64,000 nucleotides of DNA from Moniliophthora roreri. Its lineage: Eukaryota > Basidiomycota > Agaricomycetes > Agaricales > Marasmiaceae. Within the stretch, counting starts at the first letter, position 1. Every line of letters starts with the position of its first letter. Position numbers and translations under genes: made by a program. Location of the stretch: the NCBI GenBank assembly GCA_001466705.2, contig LATX02000197.1:310001-374000 (forward strand). The letters are read 5' to 3'. Below are positions 1-11,470 of this stretch, in pieces. Below the pieces are notes generated by a model. It saw only the letters and a program-made list of their open reading frames with translations, did not search any database and was not told the DNA's origin.

Positions 1-158
1 TATTCCTTCACGATATCCAGCCTGTCGGGGGAAAAAATCAGCGAGAATGCCAGAAATTGCAGAAAAAAACTTGCATTAGTGAATTCAATCGATAATTTTG
101 TCCATTCAGCGTCCCTGTTAGCTTCAGGACCTGCATCTTCATCCCAAGGAGAATCCAT
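1..158 (-). CDS. YAE1: Yae1-family protein, N-terminal part (runs off left edge)
   Basis: The 5' end of a gene read leftwards off the window. The ATG is at 158-156. Exon 1 (158-75) encodes 28 residues beginning MDSPWDED, including the acidic SPW(D) start and ending in FTN. A 53-nt intron (74-22) is followed by AGYREGI, which gives FTN-AGYREGI, the hallmark entry to the Yae1/Lto1 deca-GX3 repeat. The family is known as the Yae1-Lto1 adaptor that recruits the ABC protein Rli1/ABCE1 to the cytosolic Fe-S targeting machinery. The intron donor is GC (GCAAGT) rather than GT. No other splice restores the conserved motif, because the unspliced reading inserts a hydrophobic stretch inside it. The gene is divergent from PAN3 with about 200 bp between start codons. 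The rest of the protein lies outside the window. Confidence 0.8.
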   Translation of the reverse strand, partial: MDSPWDEDAGPEANRDAEWTKLSIEFTNASFFLQFLAFSLIFSPDRLDIVKE

Positions 159-361
159 GATGAGAGTCGAGTAAATTACCTGGGTGAATACGCTTATTCG
201 GACCGGAATAGCCTCTGATGTCGGAATTGATTACCAACGCATGGTGAGACGCACTGACACTGGTGGCAGTTCTTGACTTTGGACTGAATCTTCAGTCAAC
301 CTCTGCTGGGCAGCGAGGTGTCCAGTTCTTTCTTTTCTTTTTATTCTCTTCACACTCTTCA
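159..361. promoter_or_regulatory. Shared divergent promoter between YAE1 and PAN3
   Basis: 203 bp separate the two outward-facing start codons. The stretch just before the PAN3 ATG is strongly pyrimidine-rich on the + strand (about 326-360), as is common upstream of fungal start sites. No specific factor site was recognised. Confidence 0.4.
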
Positions 362-3143
362 ATGGCTTTCTTTGCAAGACCTAGTTCCGCTTCGGCAGCT
401 GTAAGGATTGTTAAACCCAAAACTCCACCAGCTCAGCCGTCACCCCGGAAAGGTATGTGAATTTCCAGGTGAACGAGCCCCACTGACCTTGACTTAGATT
501 CTGTGCAACGCCAATGTAGAAATATACTGATTTATGGGTGAGGAATGATCACTTACTTCGCTGGAACGTGGTAACGGACGTGCTTCCTGATGAAGTTATT
601 GTAAATTCGAAGATAAGGGTTGTGTATACTATCATCCTCCTGTGCGTTCGCCTCTTTTTACTCGTTATGACCTGGACTGAACTATTCAAAGGGACCAGAT
701 GCTCCTCGGGCCACGTATGTTATGTATCGCCCGAACTACACCAAGCTAACCTTCCTCGAAGGATGCGATCGGAGTCCCCTGCACCCGTCACCTCCATCAC
801 CGCTCAAGCAGTAAACGCGCCTGTTTTTGTTCCCAAGGGATCCACTTTTTCGTCCCCGTCGCCCGCCCCCAGGTCGACATCGTGAGTGCATCCTTGTATC
901 GAGAGCCAGTGGTGTCTCACATCAGCTGCAGACGCGCTTCGCCCCCTTCGAGTCCTCCTGAGTATCAAGCTGTACCGACATCATATGAACAATACGGATA
1001 CTCTGCTGATATGCAAATGGACAACCTGGCGGAACAGGTCGGCGAGGTATGCATTCTTTTGCGTCGTGCCCATCTAAATTACTGATGGGCTGATCAGATG
1101 GACACCCGATTTTACGATGACTCTTCACAGGGTTCACTGTCTAATTATGCTCCAGAATACAGTCAGAATGGCATGGACATGTCATACTATTCGGGACCCG
1201 GTCAATTTCTCATACGCGAACCCGTGAGTAGTCGATTCTGCGCTGTTGGACAGGTTGCTCAACCGTGTGCCAGTTAAATTATCATCTCTACACCCCCACT
1301 GTTCCTGCTCCGTTCGTTTCGTCAGCTACCGACAGTCATTTTGTACCAACATCTTCCGACCTTCGACAACAACTCCAAACGTGGAGCGAGATCATTCGCA
1401 GTGTTCCTCCTATGGGTAAAAAAGCACACTTAAAATTCACAGTTGCAGCTGCTCACCGATCCTTGAACAGGGCTTGGATTACCTGAAGAAATCCAAGGTT
1501 ACCATACTCTAACACCTCTGGACACCGCTGGTCCTTCAGAGAGGAGAAAGCTCGCCAACAACTGGTATTCCATCGTATATCGAGCTATTCATCGCTCTGA
1601 TGGCGTCCCTTACGCCCTACGCCGGGTTGAGAGTGAGTTTACACTTGGCCTTTCCTAGACCCAATGCTGATAAGGGTTTATAGATTTTCGTTTGATGCAT
1701 CAATCCGCATTCAATTCGATTGAAGCATGGTCGAAGATTCGACATCCCAACATCGTTTCGGTCCATGAAGCGTTCACCACACGTTCTTTCAATGATAACT
1801 GTATGTCTCCATCATTCTGGTGTCGCATCCGGATATATGAACTTGGACTTGCTTTTGTCACTGGCTCTTCCACGTTGCTTACCTTTGTTCGTAGCTTTGG
1901 TTGTCGCTTACAGTTATCATCCTGGAGCACAGACTTTATTTGACGCGCATTTGAAACAAAAGACGACATTCCAGAACGGCTACCAAGGGCGCTCTCAACA
2001 GCTCACCCCGTTGACGTCGATCCCGGAACGCACATTATGGTCTTATATCATCCAAATTGCCTCTGCCATCAAAAAGGTTCATGAGGCCGGGATGGCTGTC
2101 AGAATGATCGACCCCAGCAAGATCTTGTTGACAGGCAAGAATCAGTACGTATACGGAACACCGCTTCCTGACATATGCTTATGTGAAACATAGCGTTCGA
2201 ATTAGTTCCTGCGGTATCCTGGATGTGATGATGTACGACACCCATCAGGATGTCCATGTTCTTCAGCAGGACGATTTATCACAATTTGGTCGTTTGGTGT
2301 TCGCACTCACCTGTAGCAACCCTACCGCGGCAGCCGCGAACACGTTCCAGAAGAGTCTCGACACAATGGCGCGCCTGTACAGTCCTGACATCAAGAATAC
2401 TGCCCTCTTTTTGATCAGCAAAAGCAGTCCACATAAGGCGAGTTCCTAGCAGCCCCCGATGGTTCTTTTAGGCTGATCATTTTATTGCAGAATATCAATC
2501 GTCTCTACGAGATTATTGGTAGTCGAATCGTCACTGAGCTGGATGATGCACTTGGGTGGGATTACTCGTGGACCTTACAGTGAGTTGGACTAACCAGGTC
2601 TCCAGGGCTACAGACAGGCTCGAGCACGAACTGATGAGCGAGTTGGAGAACGCTCGCCTTGTACGACTCTTATGCAAGTTTGGATTCATCAATGAACGAC
2701 CTGAGTGAATTCTATACTCTATGGAACTGGATCTACCTAACATATCGCACGCAGGTTCGCCCTTGATCCACGATGGTCAGAAACAGGTGATCGCTACATC
2801 ATCAAGCTCTTCAGAGATTACGTTTTCCACCAAATCGACGAACATGGAAACCCTGTTACGAACCTCTCACATGTACTGACTTGTCTAAATAAGGTTCGCG
2901 CTTAATATGCCATTCCTCTGCTTGAGACTAACTCGGACGGAATATAGCTCGATGCCGGAAGTGATGAAAAAATCATGCTGATTGCCCGAGATGAACAGAG
3001 CTGTCTTGTTGTTAGTTATCGTGATATCAAAAGTGCTATCGAGTCAGCGTTCAGGTAAGCCCTATTCTCATGTTATCGTAGAATGTTTGCTGATTTCTAC
3101 TCGCATGACTAGTGATCTAGCCCGCAGTGGCTCCACAAGATAA
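362..3143 (+). CDS. PAN3: PAN3, regulatory subunit of the PAN2-PAN3 deadenylase
   Basis: A multi-exon gene. PAN3 binds poly(A)-binding protein and RNA and activates the PAN2 exonuclease that trims mRNA poly(A) tails in the cytoplasm. Exon 1 starts MAFFARPSS. The next exons splice to a CCCH zinc finger ([10 protein letters not shown], then KFEDKGC, then VYYH), followed by NAPVFVPKG, a typical PAN3 linker. A kinase-like fold follows: [33 protein letters not shown], then [20 protein letters not shown] where an active kinase would lead into its catalytic loop. [14 protein letters not shown] replaces an HRD-type motif, as expected of the PAN3 pseudokinase. The C-terminal knob domain has [19 protein letters not shown] and [10 protein letters not shown] and ends ARSGSTR with TAA at 3141-3143. 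The last intron ends at 3112. No frame breaks were seen. Exon limits in the zinc-finger to linker part are the least certain. Confidence 0.93.
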
Positions 3144-3650
3144 TGTCCGTGATGAACCCTAACATCTTTCAGCAACACTATGCGTATTTACTTTGGAAGT
3201 ACGGAAAAACTAGGTAGAATTAGAAAAAGACTCGGAAAATGGAGAAAAGTGTTTTGCGCTGGTGTGCTGTCCGAGTGTTTGTTAAGGCTTGACGTAATAA
3301 GCCAACATAGTGCTTCGTCGCGTCTCCCCAGCGTCTCCCTACAAGGTTCGACTCTTAGCTCGCGTACCTCTCTGCTTTGCGGTTTTATGTGCAAAATACG
3401 GATAGTCCTTCACAAAATAGAGACAGCCGCTTCCCATTCATACTTCCTTGCCCATGGACCTCGATTCAGAGCAAATTTCTGTGTGGAGATGTGACAGTCC
3501 AGGACTCGTCAACTCGAAAGCATGTATCGTCAAGTTTGGAGTACCATGAATTTTGTGTTTCAGGCTGTCGCTGGCCCTATCTTGCAAGTATAAAAGCTTC
3601 CAAACAGAGTCGAGATGATAGGTCAGTCCTGAAGACACCTACTTTCGAAA
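3144..3650. other. Gene-poor spacer after PAN3
   Basis: No convincing gene. A short open stretch starting MDLDSEQISV near 3456 has no recognisable similarity and stops after about 31 codons. It could be a remnant cut off by the element that begins at 3651. Confidence 0.4.
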
Positions 3651-3930
3651 TACTGGGGTATTTCGATTGATTCGGATGGTCACGCGTCACAGGGCTCAAA
3701 ATTTCCGAATATTTTCGGATGGTCACAGGTCACGGAGGGTCCATCCGAATAGGCTCGGGCTGTGACCACCAAAAAAACTTCCAAATTTGGCGGTTTTGGG
3801 TTGATTTTGGGTGCTAAAATCCGAAAAATCTTCGGCGGTCACGGACCGCCAGGCCTCCATCCGAATGGTTGAGTCCGGATGGACAAGTCACAGGTCACAG
3901 GCCATCCGAATCAATCGAAATACCCCAGTA
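3651..3930. mobile_element. 280-bp MITE with 29-bp perfect terminal inverted repeats
   Basis: The left end (3651-3679) begins TACTGGGGTATTTCG and the right end (3902-3930) is its exact reverse complement, ending in TACCCCAGTA. The outermost TA on each side fits a TA target-site duplication flanking an inverted repeat that starts CTGGGG. The interior codes for nothing. It holds several short direct and inverted copies of GGATGGTCAC, GGTCACAGGTCAC and GGCGGTCACGGACCGCC, so it can fold into a long hairpin. This is the structure of a non-autonomous DNA transposon. TA duplication suggests mobilisation by a Tc1/mariner-type enzyme, but no transposase is present to test this. Confidence 0.87.
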
Positions 3931-5421
3931 AGCTTTGGTCGGAGGTGCGTATTCAACTCATGTTCCTTTTTCTCTCGGTACTGACCTAGATACAGCTTTC
4001 CATACATCTTGTTTCAGTCGTATGCGAGTATTAGTATCACATTCTCAACGGAATGTAGGCGCGTCGATGCAGCTATTCTGAAGTATTACATACCTGAAGG
4101 TGATTGACTCTTTGTCGAAATGACCCATATCTACATAGGCGATGGGTCGATCCTAACCCTGTCGCTCAGTTCTCCTAAAAGGCTTAGGCTTCTGTCAGAC
4201 ACTCCGACCGGTGGACCGAAATGAAATCGGAAACCTCCCAATAACGTTATCCAATGTTTTTGTGCGATCCTCGTTGATTCTGCTTTCTCTCCGTATGAGT
4301 CTAACTGATGTTTTATCGTAGACTTCGAAGACAGCAAGCACCGAGGTAAATTGGTACAGCCTTGAGCGGACCGATGTGCTCCGGAATGATCAATATGTTT
4401 GGGCGTGCGGGACCTGAGGTCAACGGAGGGAGAACGCGAAAGGGAATGTTCATTGTACTTCTGAATCCCAGATCCACCGGGAGCATGGACAAGAGCCTAG
4501 ATCCGTCTTTGAAGGTCTAAAGATACATGGCTGCAGTTGAGAATTCATCTGTGGATGCAGCCTCTCGGATTCCTGTTTGCGATTTGGATAACATCGTTGG
4601 TCGCCCGAAAATAGGATCTACATAGCCAGGGACCTCTAGTCGACCAGCCCAGATCATTGCTCTTTCATAGTTGATGGTTATCAAGCCATTCAATCGCCCA
4701 AATCCAGCCGCGATGATCGCATGAAAAGTAAAGAGGTAGGCCTGTATCTAACCTCTGTCGTCGACTAGAAGAGTTAACCTCATTTACCTAGAATCAGTTC
4801 CAAGTGTACGGCAAGGATTGACAGGCTCCATCTGAAAAGCATCGGTGATCCACTTGACTTGAAGCTTAGAGAGAGATTTTGTTTTCATCTTTCGGCATTG
4901 ACGATTCGATGTGCCGTATCTTATCACTGGTGAATCAACAATTGCTGAACATTTCGGGCTACAGGAGTTGCACTGAAATTTAACGCACTTGTGGCCCCGG
5001 CTAGAGCCTAGCGGCAACACAATTCACGAAGACTGCAGCCGGCTGGTGCTGGGCTGTCGTGAGCGGCAGCGTGGCCAAATTTATTCCGCCCTCATCCGAA
5101 TCTTCAACATGTCGTCACCCGGTGCGAGAGCCCAGAGGATGCAATTGGCACTATATTCCACTGCGTGATTTTTCAGTGCTACAGTGTCGCATTCGGTACT
5201 ATTCATACTGTAATGTGCCATGCTCAAAATAACTTCAACACTCGCGACAAATTCAGCTTCGAACAACTCTCACACGTTGGATTCCGCCAAATCCGACGAT
5301 TCCATTATTTCCGTTCTCGGATATCCCGTTTTGCTGCCAATTCGCACCATTTAAAAGTTGATTCTCAGCATCCTGTCCTATGTGATACCTTGCCCCCTCT
5401 ACGATACCCCCCGCCCAGAAG
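3931..5421. other. Gene-poor region upstream of the esterase
   Basis: About 1.5 kb with no reading frame I can assign. Only short isolated frames exist (for example 4131-4337 and 4784-5020 on the minus strand) without motifs. The last roughly 80 bases before 5422 are C/T-rich, as expected of a core promoter and leader for the + strand esterase. Confidence 0.4.
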
Positions 5422-7359
5422 ATGGGCAACGTTCTAGCCCCTTACAAGTCGGAAAGGCACGCCTTGATCGTCGGTCACCTTGGCACGATCGAGGGCCTTA
5501 CGCTCTCTCGTGCGGAGACCGGTGAAGCGCTCGTCAAGCGGTACCTCAACGTCCCTTTCGTTTTACCGCCAACTGGCCCATATCGTTGGCGTAGACCTCG
5601 CCCCCTCCCTCCAGACCGCTCGTACTACTCGCTTCCTGATGGCAGTCCTCTGGACTGTACAGTATTCGGTCACACATGTCCTCAACCAGAATATACGAAG
5701 TTGGGGAACCATGAATTTAGTAAGTACGACGAGGATTGCCTCACACTGAATATTTGGACCCCTGCCGGCACACCACCTGAAGGAGGATGGCCGGTCATGC
5801 TTTGGTTTCATGGTTTGTGGCGACCTTTTCTTGATCTTTTGTGCCACTTACGGAAAGGGTGATTAGGTGGTTGGCTGCAAGTGGGAGATCCATCCATAGA
5901 TCCTAACATGGATCCGACCGAGCTCATCGCGGTGAGCGGCGGTGGCTTGCAGTGTGTCTTCGTAGCCGCAGCATATCGTCTCTCAGTTTTCGGTTTCATG
6001 GCGTCGAAGGAGCTTGCAGAGGAAGCGGAAAAAAATGGAGAGAAAACATTCGGAAACTACGGTCTTTGGGACCAAGATGCGGCCTTGGACTGGGTGCACA
6101 AGCACATACATCACTTCGGTGGAAATCCAAATGAATTGACTCTATCTGGGCGGAGTGCTGGAGCTTACAGCACGCATGCGATCGCAGCACACGACTTCCT
6201 TATGAATCCGACAGGTCCATCACGATACAAACGACTAGTCATGTCTGTCATCCTACACCTTCAAGCCCCTTGTTACTGAGGATTTACTTGTTATCACTAC
6301 AGGTATTCAAATGCCATACCCGCCGATCCCAAATCCTTGGACGACGTCCAGCCTCAGTTCGACGAGCTTCTTGACGTATGCAATATTTCCTATTCACTAC
6401 CAGGCCAGGAGAAGCTTGCGGCTCTTCGTGCGATCCCAGCCCTAGAGCTCATTGACAAGATCATGACACTTTCAGCACATACTTTCAGGCCCATACGAGA
6501 CGGTCATTTTTTCCCTCTTGATCTCTTCGATCGCTTCACCGCGGGAGACTTCGCAAAAGAATTCAAGAGACGGGGTTTGCAAGTACTGCTCGGGGAGGTT
6601 CGGGATGAGGTTAGCAAGTGTTCGCATTCTTGCGTATAGATTTTCGACCCATGGTATATTTTAGGAAACCTTGTACAGGCAAACGAACCCCCCTCATGAT
6701 CTCGAGTCCCTGTATACAGAAGTAGGAAACTACTATTCTCCGTCTGTCACTCGGATGATGGTAGATGCATATCTCAACCGAAAGGTTCATAAGGACAGCG
6801 CGCGCCCTGACCCTGATCCTAACATCGATCCCTGGAAGAAAGTTTTCGGTGACATTAGTATATCTTATTCTATACATGTACGTCTATCTGCTAACCATCA
6901 TTTACTTCCAGTCTCTGATGGCCAAGTGCGCGCCCCTGCGCGCCTTCTTGTCCGCCAGTTGCATGGCGCCGGTGTCCCTTTATCCTCCATACGTCGTTAC
7001 ATGATCAACTGGCGGCCTTCCTTCGTCAATGCCAGAGCTCCGAAAGAGTTTGGGGTCTCACATGCGCTCGACAAACCTATCTGGAACTTTTCCATCATGC
7101 ATGGGCCCACGCCCGATGAGGAGTTGACGATGAGAGCCTGGATCAAAGATCTGGTAGGAATCTCACCATGCCAACTGTCAGAGCGTAGTGAACTAACCAT
7201 TAACAGGTGGATTTTGTTCACGGGAGGCTGACTGACTATGGGACCCGGCACTGCAACGAACATAAGGTACTTAGACCTGATGGAACCATAGCAGTGGAGA
7301 AGGACGAGAAGTGGGACTATCTAATTGCAGTCGCTGACGAAATGTGTACCGCAAAGTGA
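5422..7359 (+). CDS. Type-B carboxylesterase (acetylcholinesterase/lipase fold)
   Basis: An alpha/beta-hydrolase expected to cleave carboxylic esters. The start MGNVLAPYKS opens a frame with the family's YLNVPFVLPPTGPYRW and DEDCLTLNIWTP signatures. The oxyanion-hole segment WFHGGW is assembled across an intron at about 5811-5866. The nucleophile elbow is LSGRSAG, with the serine codon at 6154-6156; most type-B esterases have GESAG, so Glu is replaced by Arg here. The acidic residue lies in LLGEVRDEETLY and the histidine in FGVSHALDKP. The frame closes ADEMCTAK with TGA at 7357-7359. Further introns are at about 6240-6302, 6609-6665, 6857-6912 and 7153-7206. No signal peptide is visible, so the enzyme is probably intracellular or lipid-associated. 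The substrate is unknown. Confidence 0.87.
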
Positions 7360-7632
7360 GGCAGAGAGCAGAGCATCTTAAGCAGTAACTTTTAGCTATT
7401 ACATTGGGTGGATCTTGATTTATGATACATGGATTGGATGACAACAGTACTTGTAAGTATGTACCAAGAAACAGGAACGTATATGTACGAACAGGTGATT
7501 ACTGCAATGTAGTCACGGCGTAAATGTACAAATGCAGAGACATCAAGGGAACTAAGATAATAAAGACTAAGCAACATGCACAATCTAATACTATTCGATA
7601 TAAATATACTGCGCAAATCGATGGGCAGAAAA
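7360..7632. other. Convergent 3' intergenic region
   Basis: AT-rich spacer between the 3' ends of the esterase (+) and the transcription factor (-). It probably holds both 3' untranslated regions. No gene seen. Confidence 0.4.
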
Positions 7633-10600
7633 TCAGACGGGTGTCGAAGACCACTGCTGGTAGCCGTAATGGTCCTGGGGATAGAAAAAAGCACTGAAAT
7701 GCTGTTGCTGCTGCTGCTGCTCTTCGTAAGCTCCCACGGAGTACTCGACATACTGTTCTTCGTTGGGCCGTTGTGGAGAAACGGGAGAGTACTGCTGAGT
7801 CGCTTCTGGTGACATGATTGACTGGCGTCGATTGGTGTGGACATAACGTTCCTGGCTTGTCGAGGAAGTATAGTCTGCGGCGGTAGGCTGCTGCAACGTG
7901 CGAGAAGCACTATATGGCATAAACGGTGTCATTATAGAGCTACCGTTGGGAGTCTCTTGAGGCGGAGGAGGGTGGGTTTGATATCCATGGTGGACTTGGG
8001 TTTGCTGTCCAGGATGTGCGTGTCGATGATAAGAAGCTTGACCTGGGTCCATCTGCACCAACGGGTATACATTGGGGTTCGCCACTTCGACACTATGTAT
8101 ATGAGGCGGTGATTCCGAGTATGAGGACATCCTAGTTACCGCCGGGGGTTGCTGGTGAGAGGCAGGCACGAACTGAACATCAGCAGGGACCGAGGCGGAT
8201 GATGAACCTGTCGCATGCCCTGATGGTGGCCTGGGACTGTCATTTTGAACGGGTGTTGGTACGGATGCGGGCGAGGACATCGAAGAAAACGCGGAAGGCG
8301 AGCCAACGTCGGGTGATGTTAAGTGCAGACCTGAATGCATACCGTTATTGTAACGACACAAGATTTCTTGTAAATGACGTTCCAGACTTTGCACTGAGGA
8401 CTGCATTCCTGGTATGTTGTGCGATCCCCCCGACAGTACGCGATTGCATAGGGTCAAACGACCAAATATCGCTTCTGAAACAGACCTCTGTCGGTCCGCT
8501 AACGCCAGGTCAACAGTAGCCGCGAGAAACGCGGCAAATATGACAACATAGGACGCTCTTGCTAGTGAATAATGAGAGTCGTAAAGAGCGAGGATGTCGG
8601 TAATTTTCACGGCTGCACATTCACATGTTGACACAGCGTGTGGAACGGCTTTGTTGGAATCCTTTGAGGACACGTAGTAGAAAGGCCGGTATAGCAGAAT
8701 CCAGACCAGCTGTACAAGGAGGCTGGATTTCGGACGTTTAGAACGATGAAGCCTTTTTTATGGAAAATTGTGCTCACTTCAGTTGCAAAATATGTGGTGG
8801 AGGCGCGGTCGTGAATTTATCGAAATCTTGGATGACGACATCTTTGATCGCTGCAGCCTGCCAATCCAGTAATCTGTCACGCATGTTCGAGGCGAACTGG
8901 TGAGCGTGTTGTGGGCGCAGTTTCCTGCGATACAGATTACGATGAATCTCGTCAAGGAACTGTAGCATTTCGCTGAGATTCAACTGGCTTCCAAAGTGAT
9001 CGACCTTACCTGACAAGCTCGAGTGTACCTGGGAGGGCGTTTAGTCATGGACAATGTGGACCGTCTAGTGGCAACTTACTCGTGGAAACACTTGGCCTCA
9101 TGACACGGTTGAGCCTTGTATGTGAACAGAATTTGAGGAGAATTCGCCGCTAAGCAAGGCGTCCAAAGGTTATCACTGTCCTTTGGGTCTGTGACCTAGA
9201 TTCTTAGCAAAACGATATACTGATGAAGTCAATCAATCTTACCCGGTAGGGGTGGATGACGATCTTCCGGATTCAATAGAGGCGTTCTGTTGAGGCATAG
9301 AGACAAAAGCCTGTAGACATGCCTAAGCATACAGCTTCAGCAATGCTATCAACTTACCTGTCCCAGTTGTAAGCCGCCCAGAAAATCCGCAATCGCATCT
9401 GCTTGTGCATGTAAACTCGCTCGCTGTATTTTTCCCCAACATTTTCATCGAGGGATTTCTCCGAATGACACTCGAGATCAATAATCATGCCCACCGCAGA
9501 GGCAGTCAAGTACCAAGCCTGTGCGTACATCCCCCTTGCTGCGTGGTTTGAAGCCAATAACAGCATACCTGCACCAAAGGCTGAGCCATGAACTGACACG
9601 GAAGCAGTTAGCGCATACCTTGCGCTGTAGGTATGCTACTCGGTCGGCTCATGGCCGCGGCTAACAGGAGGTGTGTCTTCGCCTAAAGAGTTGATTGAGC
9701 CAGATGAATGAAAAAAGGAAACTAGAACTGAGAAGAAGCAGTCCCGCGGAGATCGGTTTCAGGATACGCGTTGTCAGGGTGGTCCCTAAAGAGTTTCTGT
9801 TAGACGTGGCAACTGCCTGAACCTGACCACAAACAACCACTCGCAGCGCGCAACGCTCCTTATACGATCCCCCCAGACTGACTTCTTCCTATTCCAATTG
9901 ATGTCAGATTAACGTACCGTGTATTCATGGGATCTCTCTGCGAGTTGCGGGACGTAACGCATTGTGTGGGTGTAGATGGCATATAAAAGAAACTTGCTGT
10001 AGTACTTGGGATCATTCTCCCTCATAGCAGCTACCCATCCAAAAATTCAGTTCATGTTCAAGGTCGTTTGGGTAAAATCTCCCACCTTCCAATACTGCTT
10101 TGTCAACTATGGAATTCCGTGGCCCTTGCCAACTGAGGGAGCAGGGTTAGAGCATGATGGGGATTTATCATAATGTTCTTACCAAAAGAAATTGGCTAAC
10201 AGCAGGTTACTATGCTCTTGAGAAACTACCAAGAGTAGTGTTAGGCACCAGGAACCCAATACAAAGCTTTTACATACTACCGTCGGCTTCATATTCTGCT
10301 GGGATGGAAGATGATATGTAATAATCAACCCAAGAGGAAACTTGCTGATTAGGTGGTGCAGGTCGAGTGCGCTCTACTTCTTCCGTGTGCGAGGAGTTAT
10401 CAGAATCAGTCGGGGTTGCTGGTTTGAGCGATAATCGCAGTGCAGACTCGGGGCGCCACTGAGTGTCATCATCCTATGTTTGAATGTCAATTTGAAACCT
10501 GGGCTCGGAAATATAATAAGAACCTGATCGTCAGTTTCTTCCGCGGACGGTGACCTTTCCCGATCTTGAGCTTGTGTTCGCAATTTCTTTGAAGGCCGTT

Positions 10601-11205
10601 TCCTATTATTCATTTCATCCATGCGAGCAGAAGGTGAGTCAAATCCTTCATCGTCACTTGTTGCTGTGATATCGTCGCCAGCGTTGGGGGGGGTGAAGTC
10701 TATTCGCCCATCTCTTGTCCACTGATTCAACATCCGGTCACGATGCTGAGGTTCAGCCAATGCCAGTTGATGAATATATCTGAGCACGTAAGAATCAATG
10801 GGTGGATGACGCGTTAACCCGTGCATACCTTTGTAACGAGTTCACCTCTGAGTTAGGGGGCTCTGAGGTCGATGGGTTGGGTTTGGGTACTCTGGAATTC
10901 TTTCCATTCCTAAATGGTCACCATATGAAGTTTTAGAGTTGATGGCTCAGTACGCAAGAACCTTACATGATGGTAGATACTCACGGTGGAAACACACATT
11001 TCACTCCTACTTCACTGCAATGTGTACACAGCGTCTTCCCGGTACTGTCTCTCCCTGGACATTTCCTCTTGCGTCTTCGGCATAACTCGCATGAAGCCCC
11101 GTAACGACGCTTTGTACGAACAGGTGGTCTGTCAGCTTCTGTAGACTTCGGGATGGTGGACGGGCTGGATGAAGAGGGCACTTCTGAAGGAATTTCCGAG
11201 GCCAT
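7633..11205 (-). CDS. Zn2Cys6 fungal-specific transcription factor
   Basis: A nuclear DNA-binding regulator. The first exon (11205-10981) encodes a Ser/Pro-rich leader, then a basic RTKRRYGASCELC and a binuclear zinc cluster C-x2-C-x6-C-x10-C-x2-C-x6-C ending VKCVFPP. Further exons encode an acidic, basic-patch linker (KRPSKKLRTQ at about 10590). The fungal-specific middle homology domain is recognisable from AWYLTASAVGMIIDLECH and MRLRIFWAAYNWDR around 9354-9560. The last exon (8673-7633) has a helical stretch followed by a Pro/Gln/Ser-rich low-complexity tail with a poly-Gln run near 7700, ending YGYQQWSSTPV. The gene has many short introns and no obvious breaks. The target genes cannot be inferred. 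Neighbouring metabolic genes (esterase, decayed aminotransferase, sugar genes) are candidates by position only. Confidence 0.85.
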
Positions 11206-11470
11206 ACTGGTTTTGCTGTTGGCGCCGTCTCCACCGCACGAACTTGGTGGGAGGCGAAGACGGCAGGACCACAGTTGTTTTTCAAGCGGAATTGCTTACT
11301 AATATCTTACGATAAGATATGAATGAATCATTCCAATATTGGCTCTACACATTTTGTATACTGTATACCCGGCCAAATCGGGGTGTTCGGGGTAAAGGCT
11401 AGCAAGCTCCCAGCTCTTCTCAAAGGCATACGCCACACGCTGAATCCCCAATTTCCATCTCTTCGCGCTA
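11206..11470. other. Spacer / promoter of the Zn2Cys6 gene
   Basis: Region upstream of the transcription-factor ATG and downstream of the aminotransferase relic. It contains a short palindrome-like TATCTTACGATAAGATA (about 11303-11319). No gene seen. Confidence 0.4.

Noticed and set aside
3335..3370. tRNA B-box-like AAGGTTCGACTCTTAG
   Set aside because: No A-box at the right distance upstream and no cloverleaf can be formed.
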